Below, piece after piece: positions 27,447 to 37,816 of a stretch of 64,000 nt of DNA; the first letter of the stretch is position 1; each line of letters opens with the position of its first letter. A model generated the notes under the pieces. It ran no database searches. It worked only from the letters and a program-made list of their open reading frames with translations, and had not been told where the DNA came from. The position numbers and the translations under genes are program-made. Origin of the DNA: Deinococcus multiflagellatus (GTDB lineage Bacteria > Deinococcota > Deinococci > Deinococcales > Deinococcaceae); NCBI RefSeq assembly GCF_020166415.1, contig NZ_JAIQXV010000007.1:62001-126000 (forward strand). Reading direction: 5' to 3'.

Positions 27447-28274
27447 ATGGACTGGTTGTACGCCATTGTGTATGGAGTCGTCGAGGGCATCACCGAATTC
27501 CTGCCCATCAGTTCCACCGGGCACCTGATCCTGACCGGCAACCTGATGGGCGTGCCCTGGACCAAGGAGGTCAAGGACGCCTTTGAAGTGGTGATTCAGG
27601 GCGGCGCCATCCTCAGCGTGCTGGTGTACTACTGGCGGGACTTTCTGAAGCTCCGGCATGTGGGGAGCGACCAGACCCAGCGCACCCTGTGGCTGGGCGT
27701 GCTGGTGGCCTGCATTCCGGCGGTGATTCTGGGCCTGCTGTTTGGCGACGCCATCAAGGCGTTCCTATTCCGCCCCAGCGTGGTGGCCTGGGCGCTGATC
27801 GTGGGCGGCGTGCTGATGTGGCTGATCGAGAGCCGAAAGGTGACGCCGAACGTGGACACCATTGAAAAGATTGGCGTGAAGCGCTCGTTCCTCATCGGCG
27901 CGCTGCAGTGCCTCGCGCTCCTGTGGCCGGGATTCTCGCGCAGCGCCAGTTCCATTCTGGGCGGCATGGTGCTGGGCCTGGACCGCGCCACGGCCACCAA
28001 GTTCAGCTTTTACCTGGGCGTGCCTACCCTGGGCGGCGCCGCCCTGCTGAACCTGATTCAGGAGCGCGAACTGATCTTCCGCGAAATTGGCCTGACCAAC
28101 GTGCTGCTGGGCGCTGGCGTGAGCTTCGTAACCGCCTACCTGGCCATTGGCTGGCTGCTGAGGTTCGTCTCCACCAACACCTTCAAGGGCTTTGCGGTTT
28201 ACCGCGTGGTGGTGGGCGTGCTGATTCTGGTGCTGATTGCCACCGGCGTGATGACCAACGGCAATCTGGCCTGA
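27447..28274 (+). CDS. uppP: Undecaprenyl-diphosphatase
   Basis: UppP (BacA) recycles the lipid carrier for peptidoglycan synthesis, and extra activity gives bacitracin tolerance. The 275-residue membrane protein has the two signature segments EGITEFLPISSTGHL near the N-terminus and LLWPGFSRSASS in the middle. A TACACT -10 (27433-27438) ends 8 bases before ATG 27447, consistent with a leaderless mRNA. Confidence 0.95.
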   Translation: MDWLYAIVYGVVEGITEFLPISSTGHLILTGNLMGVPWTKEVKDAFEVVIQGGAILSVLVYYWRDFLKLRHVGSDQTQRTLWLGVLVACIPAVILGLLFGDAIKAFLFRPSVVAWALIVGGVLMWLIESRKVTPNVDTIEKIGVKRSFLIGALQCLALLWPGFSRSASSILGGMVLGLDRATATKFSFYLGVPTLGGAALLNLIQERELIFREIGLTNVLLGAGVSFVTAYLAIGWLLRFVSTNTFKGFAVYRVVVGVLILVLIATGVMTNGNLA

Positions 28275-28707
28275 GTGAGGACCGGGCGACGTTCGGGGCA
28301 GGGAGGGTGCTGATAGAGACAGGGGCGAGGGTTTGACGTCGGCAAGTTCCCACTGCTCTGAGAGTGCCCCGGGCGCCACCGCCTCCAATCACAACTTAAG
28401 CTGAACCGACTTGCCCAGCGGCGCACGGGTCTAGCTGATCCCGCGCGCCGCTTCTCTTTAGACACTCAGCTCAGCAAGGGCGTTCTTCGCAATGGTACAC
28501 CTGACGCAGCTGGGACGTCTGAGGGGCTGGTCTAAACGGACCCCCCTATTTCCCCAGTTGTCCCTCTTCAGGTCAAATCAGACCGGGCGGTTGGAGAGGT
28601 TGAGCAAGAGCCCCTTCTCCAAGCACAACGGCGTAGATAATCCTCTCAGCCCACCCTGCGCGGGCATTTTTATGCCAGCGGGTACTAATCCAGTGGCACA
28701 ATGGGTC
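28275..28707. other. Intergenic stretch, nothing recognised
   Basis: No frame with coding character and no clear hairpin with a T-run was found. GC content falls through the second half, towards the lower-GC gene that follows. Confidence 0.5.
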
Positions 28708-29172
28708 ATGCGGAAACGGATTCTGTTGGGAATGCTTGTCGTGTCAACTGCTCAGGCGGCCAACCGCGATCCAGCAAACCTCAAGAACCTGAACACCTGT
28801 TTTGATAAGGCAAGCGTCCAAGTGGGCCAAAGCGTAGGTGTGGAAGCTGCCGCGATCAGTGAAGCAGTCTTTCAGAAGGTTTCTACAAAGCTCAGGGCTT
28901 ATCGTGTTCCCTTTACCACCAATTGCGATCTGTCCCGCACGAGGGTTTACGTGCAAATAGACGCTTTCAAAACCTCGTTAGGGGTGTTGGCATACAGCTT
29001 CGCCGTTGATATTTATGACCAATTGACCTTCCCGGGAGTTGTCAGTATTTGGAATGCGGGCTCTTTTGGGGTAACAGGTCGTACTGGAACAGCCCTGACT
29101 AATGATTTTGCAGATGACGTAGGCAGCACCATTGACCAGCTGGCGGCCGACTACGCCACAGCCAACCCATGA
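28708..29172 (+). CDS. Secreted protein, unknown, lower GC than surroundings
   Basis: ATG 28708 gives 154 residues with a short signal peptide (RKRILLGMLVVSTAQA). The mature protein has two Cys (NTCFDK, TNCDL) that could pair. The frame is open upstream, but this ATG places the signal sequence at the N-terminus. Codon use is visibly less GC-rich than the flanks, suggesting transfer. The stop overlaps the recombinase fragment (ATGA). No family recognised. Confidence 0.6.
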   Translation: MRKRILLGMLVVSTAQAANRDPANLKNLNTCFDKASVQVGQSVGVEAAAISEAVFQKVSTKLRAYRVPFTTNCDLSRTRVYVQIDAFKTSLGVLAYSFAVDIYDQLTFPGVVSIWNAGSFGVTGRTGTALTNDFADDVGSTIDQLAADYATANP

Positions 29173-29306
29173 CGCGCGCTGCCGCTTATTTCCGGGTCAG
29201 CACCCTGCCCCAGATGCAGCAGTTCGGGCCCACGGTGCAGAAAGAGGCCATTACCGCCTACGCCAAACGGGCGAGCATTGAGGTGGTGGAGTGGCACGAC
29301 GATGGA
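29169..29306 (+). pseudogene. Truncated serine recombinase (resolvase N-terminus only)
   Basis: The first 46 residues are a clear resolvase start: RAAAYFRVST with the catalytic Ser, then TVQKEAITAYAKRASIEVVEWHDDG. After that the similarity ends and a different small frame begins, so the rest of the catalytic domain, the DNA-binding part and any partner element are gone. It marks an old mobile-element or recombination breakpoint next to the lower-GC gene. Confidence 0.65.
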
Positions 29307-29471
29307 GACGGCCATCGTCGTGCCTCCGGTCACGGTGTTCCCAGTGAGCACCCACAGCGCAGCGGAATTACTGTGGGCGACGCTGTCACTGCCCTTGCAC
29401 GAGTTGTTGTGGCAGGCCCATGTCCGGGTGGTCCTGCAACCAGACGGGCAATTCACCCTGAATATTGATCC

Positions 29472-29478
<7 letters not shown>
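29302..29478 (+). CDS. Small protein of unknown function
   Basis: A 58-residue frame from ATG 29302 has even, protein-like composition (SAAELLWATLSLPLHELLWQ amphipathic helix) and overlaps the next gene's start. No ribosome site is evident and no family is recognised. It could be the tail of a lost gene. Confidence 0.3.
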
Positions 29479-30478
<1,000 letters not shown>

Positions 30479-30482
<4 letters not shown>

Positions 30483-30931
30483 GGTCTGTCCGCCCCTTTC
30501 CCCTGCTGCTGGTCCCCCTGATGCTCGCCGGGTGGCTGGTGGCCTGCGACCCGGCGCCGGCCCAGACCACGCAGGCTGCCCCGCCCCCGCAGAGCACGCA
30601 GCGCGCTGAAACAGCGGCGGCCCGCGATCCGGTCAGTGGCCTGCCGTGGGTTACGCGGGCGGCCCTGCCCCCCGAAGGCCGGCAGGTGCTGGGGCGCATT
30701 GCCCAGGGCGGTCCTTTTCCGTACCGCAAGGACGGCGCGGCGTTCGGCAACCGCGAGCGGCTGCTTCCCCGGCAGCCGAGCGGCTATTACCGCGAATACA
30801 CCGTGCCCACCCCCGGCGAAACCGACCGGGGCGCGCGGCGCATCGTGTGTGGCGGGGCGCCCGTGACCCGCACCGCCGAGTGCTATTACACCGCCGACCA
30901 CTACGCCAGTTTCCGGAGGATTGCGCCATGA
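30479..30931 (+). CDS. Guanyl-specific ribonuclease (barnase/RNase Sa superfamily), lipoprotein form
   Basis: A TAGACT -10 (30466-30471) ends 7 bases before ATG 30479. The 150-residue protein has a lipobox LVAC (Cys23) and a microbial RNase domain (about 56-148). The probable catalytic residues are E106 (GYYREYTVP), R121 (RGARRIV) and H141 (ADHYASF). A loop between R121 and H141 is longer than in RNase Sa and carries C124 and C135, perhaps a disulfide. The next gene is a barstar, overlapping by ATGA. Confidence 0.88.
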
Positions 30932-31326
30932 TTCAGGTGTTCAATGAGCCGCCCCAGGGCCTGCAGGTTGCCCCCCACGAGCCCCGCATTCTGGCGGCCG
31001 GCCACCAGATCGGGGTGCGCGAGATCAAGTTCGGGGAAGTCCACGACAAAGACGGCCTGATGCTGGCCCTGGGCGCGGGGCTGGCCCTGCCCGGCGCCTT
31101 TGGCCGCAACTGGGACGCGCTGTACGACGTGCTGACCGACCCCGACCGCACGCCGCCCCGGCTGGCCCTGCTGCTGTGCGACTACGCCGATTTCCGCCGC
31201 CGCCATCCCCACCTCAGCCAGGAACTGGAAGCCACGCTGCTGGACGCCCAGCGGAGCGCCGCCGAGCAGGGGCGGGATCTGTGGCTGCTGCTGGAAGAAC
31301 CGGACAGTGACCCCAAAGCGTGGTAG
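30928..31326 (+). CDS. Barstar-family ribonuclease inhibitor
   Basis: ATG 30928 follows GGAGG and overlaps the RNase stop, so the two are coupled. The 132-residue protein has a short N-terminal extension and then the barstar fold with ALPGAFGRNWDALYDVLTD, where the NWDAL helix is the family hallmark. It should neutralise the adjacent guanyl RNase in the cytoplasm before export. Confidence 0.88.
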   Translation: MIQVFNEPPQGLQVAPHEPRILAAGHQIGVREIKFGEVHDKDGLMLALGAGLALPGAFGRNWDALYDVLTDPDRTPPRLALLLCDYADFRRRHPHLSQELEATLLDAQRSAAEQGRDLWLLLEEPDSDPKAW

Positions 31327-31568
31327 TGCGCCGCGAGGCGGCGTGCGCCAGGAAGACGACAGGAAGAATGGTGCTGACGGCGGCCCGCGCTTTCCTTCAG
31401 GCCCGGGAAGACCCCGCCTACGGGCCGACGCTGATGCCAAGGCCTCCTGGGCAGAGCGCAACTCCGCTGTTCCAGCGCCGGAGTCTCATCTGTCCCCGGG
31501 TGCGTTCTGCGGTGGAGCGGTGCGCGTCCGCTCACCCCTCGCCCCCGGCTCTCTGAGCGCCGTCTCAT

Positions 31569-31718
31569 AAGGATTCCGGTTCATCCGTTCCTCCCTCACG
31601 GATGAACCCGCCCGGAGGGGCTCGCAGAGCGGCGTCGCAGAGAAGGAACAACGGTGACGGAGAGGCCTGGACGCACCGAAGCGACGTGCAGGGGCTGGAA
31701 CGGATGATCCGGCATCCG
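31569..31718. repeat. Structured dispersed repeat, copy A
   Basis: This 150-base element shares a core with copy B at 40662-40796, including an identical 16-mer (TGGACGCACCGAAGCG at 31668-31683). A local hairpin pairs 31578-31588 with 31598-31608 (11 bp). The same 5' strand (TCATCCGTTCC, 31581-31591) is also perfectly complementary to 31697-31707, so two exclusive folds are possible. It fills the gap between barstar and the FRG gene together with about 240 bases of featureless DNA (31327-31568). Confidence 0.8.
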
Positions 31719-31720
31719 TC

Positions 31721-32608
31721 TCAGCGGGCCTGATCGCGCTCGTCTTCAGGCGTGCGGGCTTCGGGGGCGTCCGGGTCCGGGGGCTCGCGGCGCTGGCGGT
31801 AGTAGCGCCGCAGCCACTGGCTTAAGCCGCTCAGGTCAGGAAACAGGGTGCGCTCGTTGATGTTGAACTGGTCCAGGCGGTCGCGGATTTCCCACTTCAG
31901 CTCGCGCGCCACCACCACCCGCCGCGCCAGGTCCGGCTGGCGGCGCAGCCAGTCTTCGGGCCGCACGTCAGGGCTGGACAGCAGGGCAAACAGCGCCGAC
32001 TGCTGCACGATGCGCTGGTCAATGGAGGGGGGCTCCAGCAGCAGCAAAAAGGGCTCGCCGTGCTGCGCTTCCAGGCGGTCCAGCCAGCCAATTTCGGCGT
32101 CGTAGGGGAGGGGCATCTCCGGGGCGACGCGGCCAAAGGTGCTGAGCATCTCGGTGGTGAACACGTTGCCGCCCTCGCGCGCCAGCAACTCGCGCAGGTC
32201 GGGGGGCAACCCCGCCGCGCTGGCCGGGGCGTCCAGCAGCCACACCACGCCGTCCTCGTCGTCGTGGCGCTCGTCACTGGTGGCGAAGTGCAGGGCCACC
32301 AGCGGCGAATAGCTCCAGTCCAGCAGCCGGGTGGGCAGGCCGTGGTGCTGCCCGATGGTCAGCCACGTCCACAGGTCATCCTGCGGCGGCACAGTGGCCA
32401 GGGCGTACTTGCGAAAAGCGCGCACCAGATGCCGCTCAATGTCGCGCGGGGCCTCCGAGAGCCGCTGCAGCGAGGTGGTCAGCGGCGCCGGCGTGCCCTG
32501 CCCCCGGAACACGTAGGGCGAGCGAAAGCGGCGCAGCTGCGGATTCCAGGTGTTGTGCTGCAGGGCGTCCAGCAGCGCCGACCACGATTCGGGGCGAATG
32601 TCGGCCAC
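31721..32608 (-). CDS. FRG-domain protein
   Basis: GTG 32608 starts a 295-residue protein two bases after the DUF6766 stop. The FRG domain spans roughly residues 10-200: SPYVFRGQGTPAPLTTSL, then WLTIGQHHGLPTRLLDWSYSPLVALHFA, the family's FRGQ and HHGLPTRLLDWS signatures. Its biochemical role is unknown; FRG proteins are often found in accessory or defence contexts. The tail is charged and Pro/Asp-rich. It is coupled to the membrane protein upstream. Confidence 0.85.
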   Translation of the reverse strand: MADIRPESWSALLDALQHNTWNPQLRRFRSPYVFRGQGTPAPLTTSLQRLSEAPRDIERHLVRAFRKYALATVPPQDDLWTWLTIGQHHGLPTRLLDWSYSPLVALHFATSDERHDDEDGVVWLLDAPASAAGLPPDLRELLAREGGNVFTTEMLSTFGRVAPEMPLPYDAEIGWLDRLEAQHGEPFLLLLEPPSIDQRIVQQSALFALLSSPDVRPEDWLRRQPDLARRVVVARELKWEIRDRLDQFNINERTLFPDLSGLSQWLRRYYRQRREPPDPDAPEARTPEDERDQAR

Positions 32609-32610
32609 GG

Positions 32611-33246
32611 TCAGGCGTCCCCGGTCTTGTCGTTGGGGTCCGACAGCGCCTTGGACTGCGACGAGCCCACCTGCCGCAGGAAAATCGTGAGCACCACAAT
32701 CGCCACCACCGCCAGGAATTCGCTTTGCCAGTTCTGGAAGGACTCGAACCAGAATTCCGGCTGGCCCAGAAACGCCCCCAGGCTCAGGGCGTCCTGGCCC
32801 CGGGCCTGCTCCTGCAGGTTGTAATCCTGCCACGAACTCACGAGGTGCAGCCCCAGCGAGCCCAGGAACAGCCCCCCCAGCACCACCGAGAGGCTGTTGC
32901 GCCGCCAGAAGCCGGGCGTGGCGGCGTCGTCGGCGTCCTTCTGGCGCTCTTCGGCGGTTTGCTCGTCGGGAAAGGGATTGGACTCGGCCGAGCCGCGCTG
33001 GCGCAGGTAGATGGTGAGGGTCACAAAGGCCGCCATCTGCAGAAACTCGCTCTCCCAGTTCTCGGCGGTGGACGACCAGAAGTGCGCGGAAGTCAGGTAC
33101 TGCCCCCAACCGAGGGTGTGCTGGTTCAGGGTCTGCAGTTCTTCGTTGTGCACCGCCCAGCCGGTGAGGGCCTGCCCCACCCAGAACGCCGCAAACAGCA
33201 GAACCAGGACGATGGACAGTGCGTTGTTCGCCCAGAAGTGCCTCAT
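32611..33246 (-). CDS. DUF6766 membrane protein with internal duplication
   Basis: The 211-residue protein consists of two similar halves (about 1-92 and 110-205). Each has an FW.NN/RNSLS hydrophobic start, a FW..S..NWQSEFL block and an LTI.LRQ.GS.-S end. Each half supplies two membrane helices, so four in total with a charged linker. ATG 33246 lies 7 bases after a TATAAC element. It forms an operon with the FRG gene. Function unknown. Confidence 0.78.
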   Translation of the reverse strand: MRHFWANNALSIVLVLLFAAFWVGQALTGWAVHNEELQTLNQHTLGWGQYLTSAHFWSSTAENWESEFLQMAAFVTLTIYLRQRGSAESNPFPDEQTAEERQKDADDAATPGFWRRNSLSVVLGGLFLGSLGLHLVSSWQDYNLQEQARGQDALSLGAFLGQPEFWFESFQNWQSEFLAVVAIVVLTIFLRQVGSSQSKALSDPNDKTGDA

Positions 33247-33456
33247 GCTTGAGGTTATAGACAAGAGCCGGGGCCACAATCTGCGGTTTGACTTGGGCAG
33301 GCATTTAGAGACGCGTGGGTGCCGCCAACGCAAGCGCGGCCGCGCGCACACTGAAGAAAAGCCCAAGGGGAGCGCAAGACTTCCTGTGCGGCAGCGGGCC
33401 AGCTTGCGTGCGATCTTTTTTCGTAGCTACGCACACAGTGCATAGGAGGAGGCTTT

Positions 33457-33711
33457 ATGAACGTGAAAAAGACCCTGCTGGTTCTGGCTCTGGCCGCTGC
33501 CCCCATGCCTGCCCTGGCGCAGGACACGAACGATACGGCGAGCACCGACACCACCACCCAGACGACCACCACGACCACCGAAACCCGTGACCGCGACGGC
33601 ATGGACTGGGGCTGGCTGGGCCTGCTGGGCCTGGCCGGTCTGGCTGGTCTGTCGCGCCCCAAGCACACGGCGGTGCACACCACGACCACCACCAACCACA
33701 CCCCGCGCTGA
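33457..33711 (+). CDS. Small exported WGxxGxxG-type surface protein
   Basis: ATG 33457 follows AGGAGGAGG. The 84-residue product has a signal peptide (ending PALAQ), a Thr-rich linker with eight consecutive TTTTTT-like residues, and a hydrophobic DWGWLGLLGLAGLAGL segment followed by basic residues. That is the WGxxGxxG pattern seen in small exported proteins of many bacteria. A membrane-anchoring or sorting role is possible. Confidence 0.7.
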   Translation: MNVKKTLLVLALAAAPMPALAQDTNDTASTDTTTQTTTTTTETRDRDGMDWGWLGLLGLAGLAGLSRPKHTAVHTTTTTNHTPR

Positions 33712-33816
33712 CCGGAACAGAGGGGGTTGGCGATCAGGCGGGCGGCCTTTCGGGGTGGCCCGCTTCATCGTTTGTGCCGCTGCGCCCCTGCCTGCGCCCT
33801 TCTTGGAGGCCCTGCC

Positions 33817-34116
33817 ATGCCCTTCCTGAACACCGCCGTGCTTTCGTCCATTGACCTCTACCAGCGCTGGCTCTCACCCCTCAAGGGCTTCCGCTGTGCC
33901 CACGCAGCCTTTTACGGCGGCGACTCGTGTTCGGCCGCCGTGCGCCGGCTGGTGGCCGAGCGCGGCGCCCTGGCCGCCCGCCCCGACATCGCCGCCCGTT
34001 TTCAGACCTGCGCCCAGGCGTACAGTCACCTTGCTGGCGCGGCCCAGGTCACTGGCGGCTCGGTGCGTGGGGTGTGCTGCTGCGGCCCAGTGCCCATTCC
34101 CTTCCGCTGCGGGTAG
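33817..34116 (+). CDS. yidD: Membrane protein insertion efficiency factor, YidD family
   Basis: The 99-residue protein has the YidD core IDLYQRWLSPLKGFRCAHA with conserved Cys, then GDSCS. YidD assists YidC-dependent membrane insertion. GGAGG precedes ATG 33817. It stands apart from rpmH/rnpA/yidC and has an extra Cys-rich end (VCCCGP), so it may be a paralogue of the main copy. Confidence 0.8.
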   Translation: MPFLNTAVLSSIDLYQRWLSPLKGFRCAHAAFYGGDSCSAAVRRLVAERGALAARPDIAARFQTCAQAYSHLAGAAQVTGGSVRGVCCCGPVPIPFRCG

Positions 34117-34463
34117 GGGACGGCAGGGCAGCCACAGCCCCGCTTATTGGCTGAGAGAGGTACCCGTTGAACAGTGACAAAAACAGTTCAACCTGAGCAG
34201 AGTGGAAGAGAAAAAACAGTCGCCAGGACAAGCGGCAGGCAAGCGGCGGTGTGCCGGTGCGGTCATGGGTTGAACGGCAACCGTCCAAGGCCCCTCCACC
34301 GTGCCGCGCCAGGACATAAAACGGCGCTTGTGGCTTGGCCGCTGGACCTCTTCCCGGCAAAAGCCCTGGCCCGCTTAGGCCGCAGAGCCCCGAAATACGT
34401 TGAGGGTTCGTGCGGGCGGGCCACCGCTGGGTGGGTTGTGGGCCGTGGGGCCAGGGCGGGTCA
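34117..34463. other. Intergenic stretch with one inverted repeat
   Basis: GTTGAAC (34166-34172) and GTTCAAC (34186-34192) form a spaced inverted repeat. A GTGGG-TTGTGGG tract lies near 34435. No coding frame convinces. Confidence 0.5.
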
Positions 34464-36995
34464 TCAGCGGTTGGTGGGGGGCGGCAACTGCTCCACCGTG
34501 CCGCCGCTGCGCACCCGCACGGTCCGCACGCGCGGCTGCACCCGCACCTGCAGGGTGGCGGGCGTGCCGGGCGCAAGGTCCAGCGTGGTGGGTTCCAGGC
34601 TCAGGGTGGCCAGGGTGCGCAGTGGGTGCCCCTCGGGCGGCGGCACCACCACGTAGCGGCCCGGGGGGAGCGCGGCAAAGATCAGCCCGCCGGTTTCGCT
34701 GCTGATGGCCTCGGTAATGGTGCCGTCTTCGGCCTGCAGCCCCACCGGTACGCCCGCCAGCGCCGAGGGCGGCACGCTGACCACCTGCGACTCGGCGCTC
34801 AGCCGGGCGGGGTCCGGCAGTTCCAGGCGCAGGGCCCCCACCACCTGAATCCCGGGCAGCACCCGCAGGTTCTGGGTGAGGGTGCGTGCGGGGGTCACGG
34901 TCACGGCCAGCGGCACCGCCGGGCGCACCACCTGGTCGGGCCCGGTCCCCACAGTCAGGGCCGTGGGGCCACCCGGCAGGGCGCTGAACAGGTAGTGCCC
35001 GGCGGCGTCGGTGCGGGTGGTCGCGGCCCCGGCGCGCACCAGCACGCCAGCCAGAGGCTGCCCGCTGGCATCCTGCACTGTGCCTTCCAGGCGGCCCACG
35101 TTCTGCCGCTGGGCCAGGGGCAGTTCGGCGGGCACGCGCACGCTCAGGCGCCACGACAGCCCGCTGCTCGCCCCACGCGTGTAATTCAGCTGCCCCGCCA
35201 CCTCGGCGCCGTCGGCCCACGCGTATTTGCCTTCGGCCCCCACAAACCATTGCCCCGCCAGGGCGTCGCGGGTGCCGCCGCTGAGGGTCAGGCCCAGCCC
35301 CTCTTGCAGCGGCAGGCTCCAGGCCACAGCCGCCCCCAGTTGCAGCGGCGAGCCCGCCACCTGCGCGAGGTCCAGGCTGGGGGTCCAGGTGCCCCCCGCC
35401 CCGGAGAGGCTGGCGCGGCCACTGTAGGTCCAGCGCCACACCGGCCCGTAGCCCACCAGCACGGTTTGCAGCGTGCGCGCCGCGTCGGTGGCGAGCGACA
35501 CGCTGAGTTCGTGGTTGGCGTGCTGCGCGGTGGCGGTCTGCTGGTAGGCGTAGCGCGCCGACCAGCGGCCCCAGCCCAGCGCGCGCCCCAGGCTGAGCTG
35601 GGCTTCGGCCCCCTCCGGGCCGTAGCCGGGCGCTGTGACGCTGCCGCCCCCGTTCCACGCCCCTGAAAGGCCCAGGTCAAAGCCGCGCAGGTTGGGCCAG
35701 TTGGCGCTGGCGGCGGCGCGCCACTGCCGCTCGCCGGCCACCCGCCGGGCCGCCAAGCTGGCGCTGAAGGTCTGGCCAGGCGACGCCTGATTCAGGCCCA
35801 CCTCACCCTGCCACGTGCCGTCGGAGCGGGCGTCGCCCCCGGCGCGCAGGCGCCAGCCCGGGGCCAGGGTCAGGTTCAGGGTGCTGCCCACGCGCCACCC
35901 GCTGCCGCCCAGCAGCACCTCGGCCCATGCGCGCCGCTCCGGGGTGAGGTACAGCACTTCCAGGCCGGCGTTCCACGGCCCCGGCGCGCTTCCGGGCGTG
36001 GCCGGCCAGCTCAGCCAGCCCAGCGGCGCCGCCTGCCGGTAAAGGCCAGCCGCCACGGTCAGGGGGCCGTCGGTGGTGCCCAGGCGAAGGCCCTGCAACG
36101 GCTCGAAGCGCAGTCCAAACGGCACGTACCCGGCCTCGGCACTCCAGCGGCGCTGGCGGTAGCTGAGGCGCGGCGTACGGGTGTTCAGGTCCACCTCCAG
36201 TTCCGCGCCGTTTTCCAGCTGGGCGGTGCCCTGGGCGCCCAGCACCACGCGCGCGCTGCCCGGCGCGCCCTCGGCCTCGGCGCGCAGGGTCAGCGGCAGG
36301 GTCACGTGCGTGGCCGACAGCGCCAGGGTTTCCGACACCAGTTCCGTCACGGCGCGCGCCGCCGCGCGGGTGTAGCCGGGCAGGTCCAGCTCTAACAGGT
36401 GCCGCTGCGAGGGCACCGCCAGCCGGGGCACCGTCACCGTGACCGTCACCGTGACCTGCGCGCCGGGGGCCAACTCCACCTGGGCCGGCGAAGCGCGCAC
36501 CCGGTAGCCCAGCGCGCTGCTGGCCACCACCGGGCTGCGCAGGGTCACGTTGCCCGTGTTGGTGACCACAAAGGTGGCCTCGTAGCGGTCGCCCACCGCC
36601 AAGCCGGGGATATTCAGCGGCTGGATGCTGGCGCGGGCCAGGGCGGCCACCTCCACCTGAATGGTGGTCTCGGCCTCGCCGGCCTGCACGCGCACCGGGT
36701 AGCGGCCGGCGGGCGTGCCGGTGGGGGGCAGGATGGTCAGGGTCACGGCGCGCACCTCGCCGGGGGCCACAGTCACGGCCGGCGGGGGCAGCAGCAGGCG
36801 CCAGCCCGGCGGCAGGGTGACCGTGGGTCGCACCTCCTCGGCGGGGCCACTGTCATGGCGCACCTCCAGGCGCAGGGTCAGGGCGCCGCGCCCGGTTTCA
36901 CCGCTGACCTCGCCGCTCAGGCGCACGGCGGCCTGGGCCCCCAGCCCGCTTAGGGTGCCCAGCCACAGGCAGGTCAGCAGGGCCGCGCGTTTCAT
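34464..36995 (-). CDS. Usher-like outer-surface beta protein with carboxypeptidase-regulatory-like end
   Basis: The 843-residue protein has a signal peptide (1-22). Ig/NEW3-like domains follow (about 25-215; PTVTLPPGWRLLLPP, VTNTGNVTLRSPVV). A long central region of alternating Gly/aromatic beta strands (about 225-640; LRAGGDARSDGTWQG-type repeats) looks like an outer-membrane barrel. Two C-terminal CarboxypepD_reg-like domains (EGTVQDASGQPLAGVLVR) complete it. Its start overlaps the chaperone-like gene by ATGA. Size, layout and neighbours recall fimbrial ushers, but no canonical usher signature was identified. Confidence 0.65.
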   Translation of the reverse strand: MKRAALLTCLWLGTLSGLGAQAAVRLSGEVSGETGRGALTLRLEVRHDSGPAEEVRPTVTLPPGWRLLLPPPAVTVAPGEVRAVTLTILPPTGTPAGRYPVRVQAGEAETTIQVEVAALARASIQPLNIPGLAVGDRYEATFVVTNTGNVTLRSPVVASSALGYRVRASPAQVELAPGAQVTVTVTVTVPRLAVPSQRHLLELDLPGYTRAAARAVTELVSETLALSATHVTLPLTLRAEAEGAPGSARVVLGAQGTAQLENGAELEVDLNTRTPRLSYRQRRWSAEAGYVPFGLRFEPLQGLRLGTTDGPLTVAAGLYRQAAPLGWLSWPATPGSAPGPWNAGLEVLYLTPERRAWAEVLLGGSGWRVGSTLNLTLAPGWRLRAGGDARSDGTWQGEVGLNQASPGQTFSASLAARRVAGERQWRAAASANWPNLRGFDLGLSGAWNGGGSVTAPGYGPEGAEAQLSLGRALGWGRWSARYAYQQTATAQHANHELSVSLATDAARTLQTVLVGYGPVWRWTYSGRASLSGAGGTWTPSLDLAQVAGSPLQLGAAVAWSLPLQEGLGLTLSGGTRDALAGQWFVGAEGKYAWADGAEVAGQLNYTRGASSGLSWRLSVRVPAELPLAQRQNVGRLEGTVQDASGQPLAGVLVRAGAATTRTDAAGHYLFSALPGGPTALTVGTGPDQVVRPAVPLAVTVTPARTLTQNLRVLPGIQVVGALRLELPDPARLSAESQVVSVPPSALAGVPVGLQAEDGTITEAISSETGGLIFAALPPGRYVVVPPPEGHPLRTLATLSLEPTTLDLAPGTPATLQVRVQPRVRTVRVRSGGTVEQLPPPTNR

Positions 36996-37816
36996 GGCCG
37001 GACGGTCAGGGCAAAGCGGGCGCCGAACACATCGTCGCCCCCGGCGTCGGCCAGCAGCACCACCTCGTAGTCGCCGGGGGGCAGCAGCGGCAGGCTGAAT
37101 TTGGTCACGCGGCCCTCGCCGGGCAGGGCCAGCATCTGGTCCAGTTCCGCCTGCGCCACGGGTTTGCCGCCGCTGAACACCTGGGCGGTCAGCAGCGCCG
37201 TGGTGGCCTGCACGCCCGCATTCAGGAACTCCACGTTCAGCGTGTGGGCCGGCTGCGGCTTGCCCTCCACGGTGCGGGTGTCCAGGGCCAGGGTGGGGCG
37301 GGCAAAATCCAGCAGCACGGCGCCCGCGCCGGTCTCGCCCAGCACCGTCACCACCGAGGTCACGTAGGTGCGCACCACCTGCACCGAGACGTTGGTCTTG
37401 GCGCCGTCGGGGGTGTTGACCGGCACCGTGGGCAGGTTCGCTTCGACCAGAATGGCGCTCCAGCGGCTGCCGTTGGGCGCGTCAGCGGGCACCTGCACCC
37501 GGAACGGTACCGTCACGCTTTCGCCCGCCGCCAGCGTGTAGGGGCGGTTATCCACCGTGACCCAGGGCGCGTTGGACTGCGGCGTGCTGCCCGGCGCCGA
37601 GAGCTGAGCGCCCTGGTCCACCGACAGGTGAAAATCCGCCTGCGCCACCCGGACGGTGAGCGGCAGCGCGGAGGTGTTCTGAAAGGTAATGCGGCCTTCG
37701 TGCTGCATCCCGGCCCGCAGCGGCAGCAGGCGCACCAGGGGCGTGGTCACACTCAGGTCGGCGCGGGCAAACGACCCCAGCAGGCAGCACAGCAGGGCCA
37801 GAAACCACAGTCGCAT
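36992..37816 (-). CDS. Periplasmic chaperone-like Ig-fold protein
   Basis: The 274-residue protein has a signal peptide (ending SFARA) and two beta-sandwich regions. The first has TPLVRLLPLRAGMQHEGRITF, NTSALPLTVRV and a VQVPADAPNGSRWSAILVE strand, similar in pattern to pilus-assembly chaperones of archaic type. GAGGTG precedes ATG 37816. It sits between the small exported subunit-like gene and the usher-like gene. Confidence 0.65.
   Translation of the reverse strand: MRLWFLALLCCLLGSFARADLSVTTPLVRLLPLRAGMQHEGRITFQNTSALPLTVRVAQADFHLSVDQGAQLSAPGSTPQSNAPWVTVDNRPYTLAAGESVTVPFRVQVPADAPNGSRWSAILVEANLPTVPVNTPDGAKTNVSVQVVRTYVTSVVTVLGETGAGAVLLDFARPTLALDTRTVEGKPQPAHTLNVEFLNAGVQATTALLTAQVFSGGKPVAQAELDQMLALPGEGRVTKFSLPLLPPGDYEVVLLADAGGDDVFGARFALTVRP

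Noticed and set aside
32611..33304. Fusion of the FRG frame with an upstream extension
   Set aside because: The extension is an alternative frame of the DUF6766 gene, which has a proper start, stop and duplicated membrane domains.
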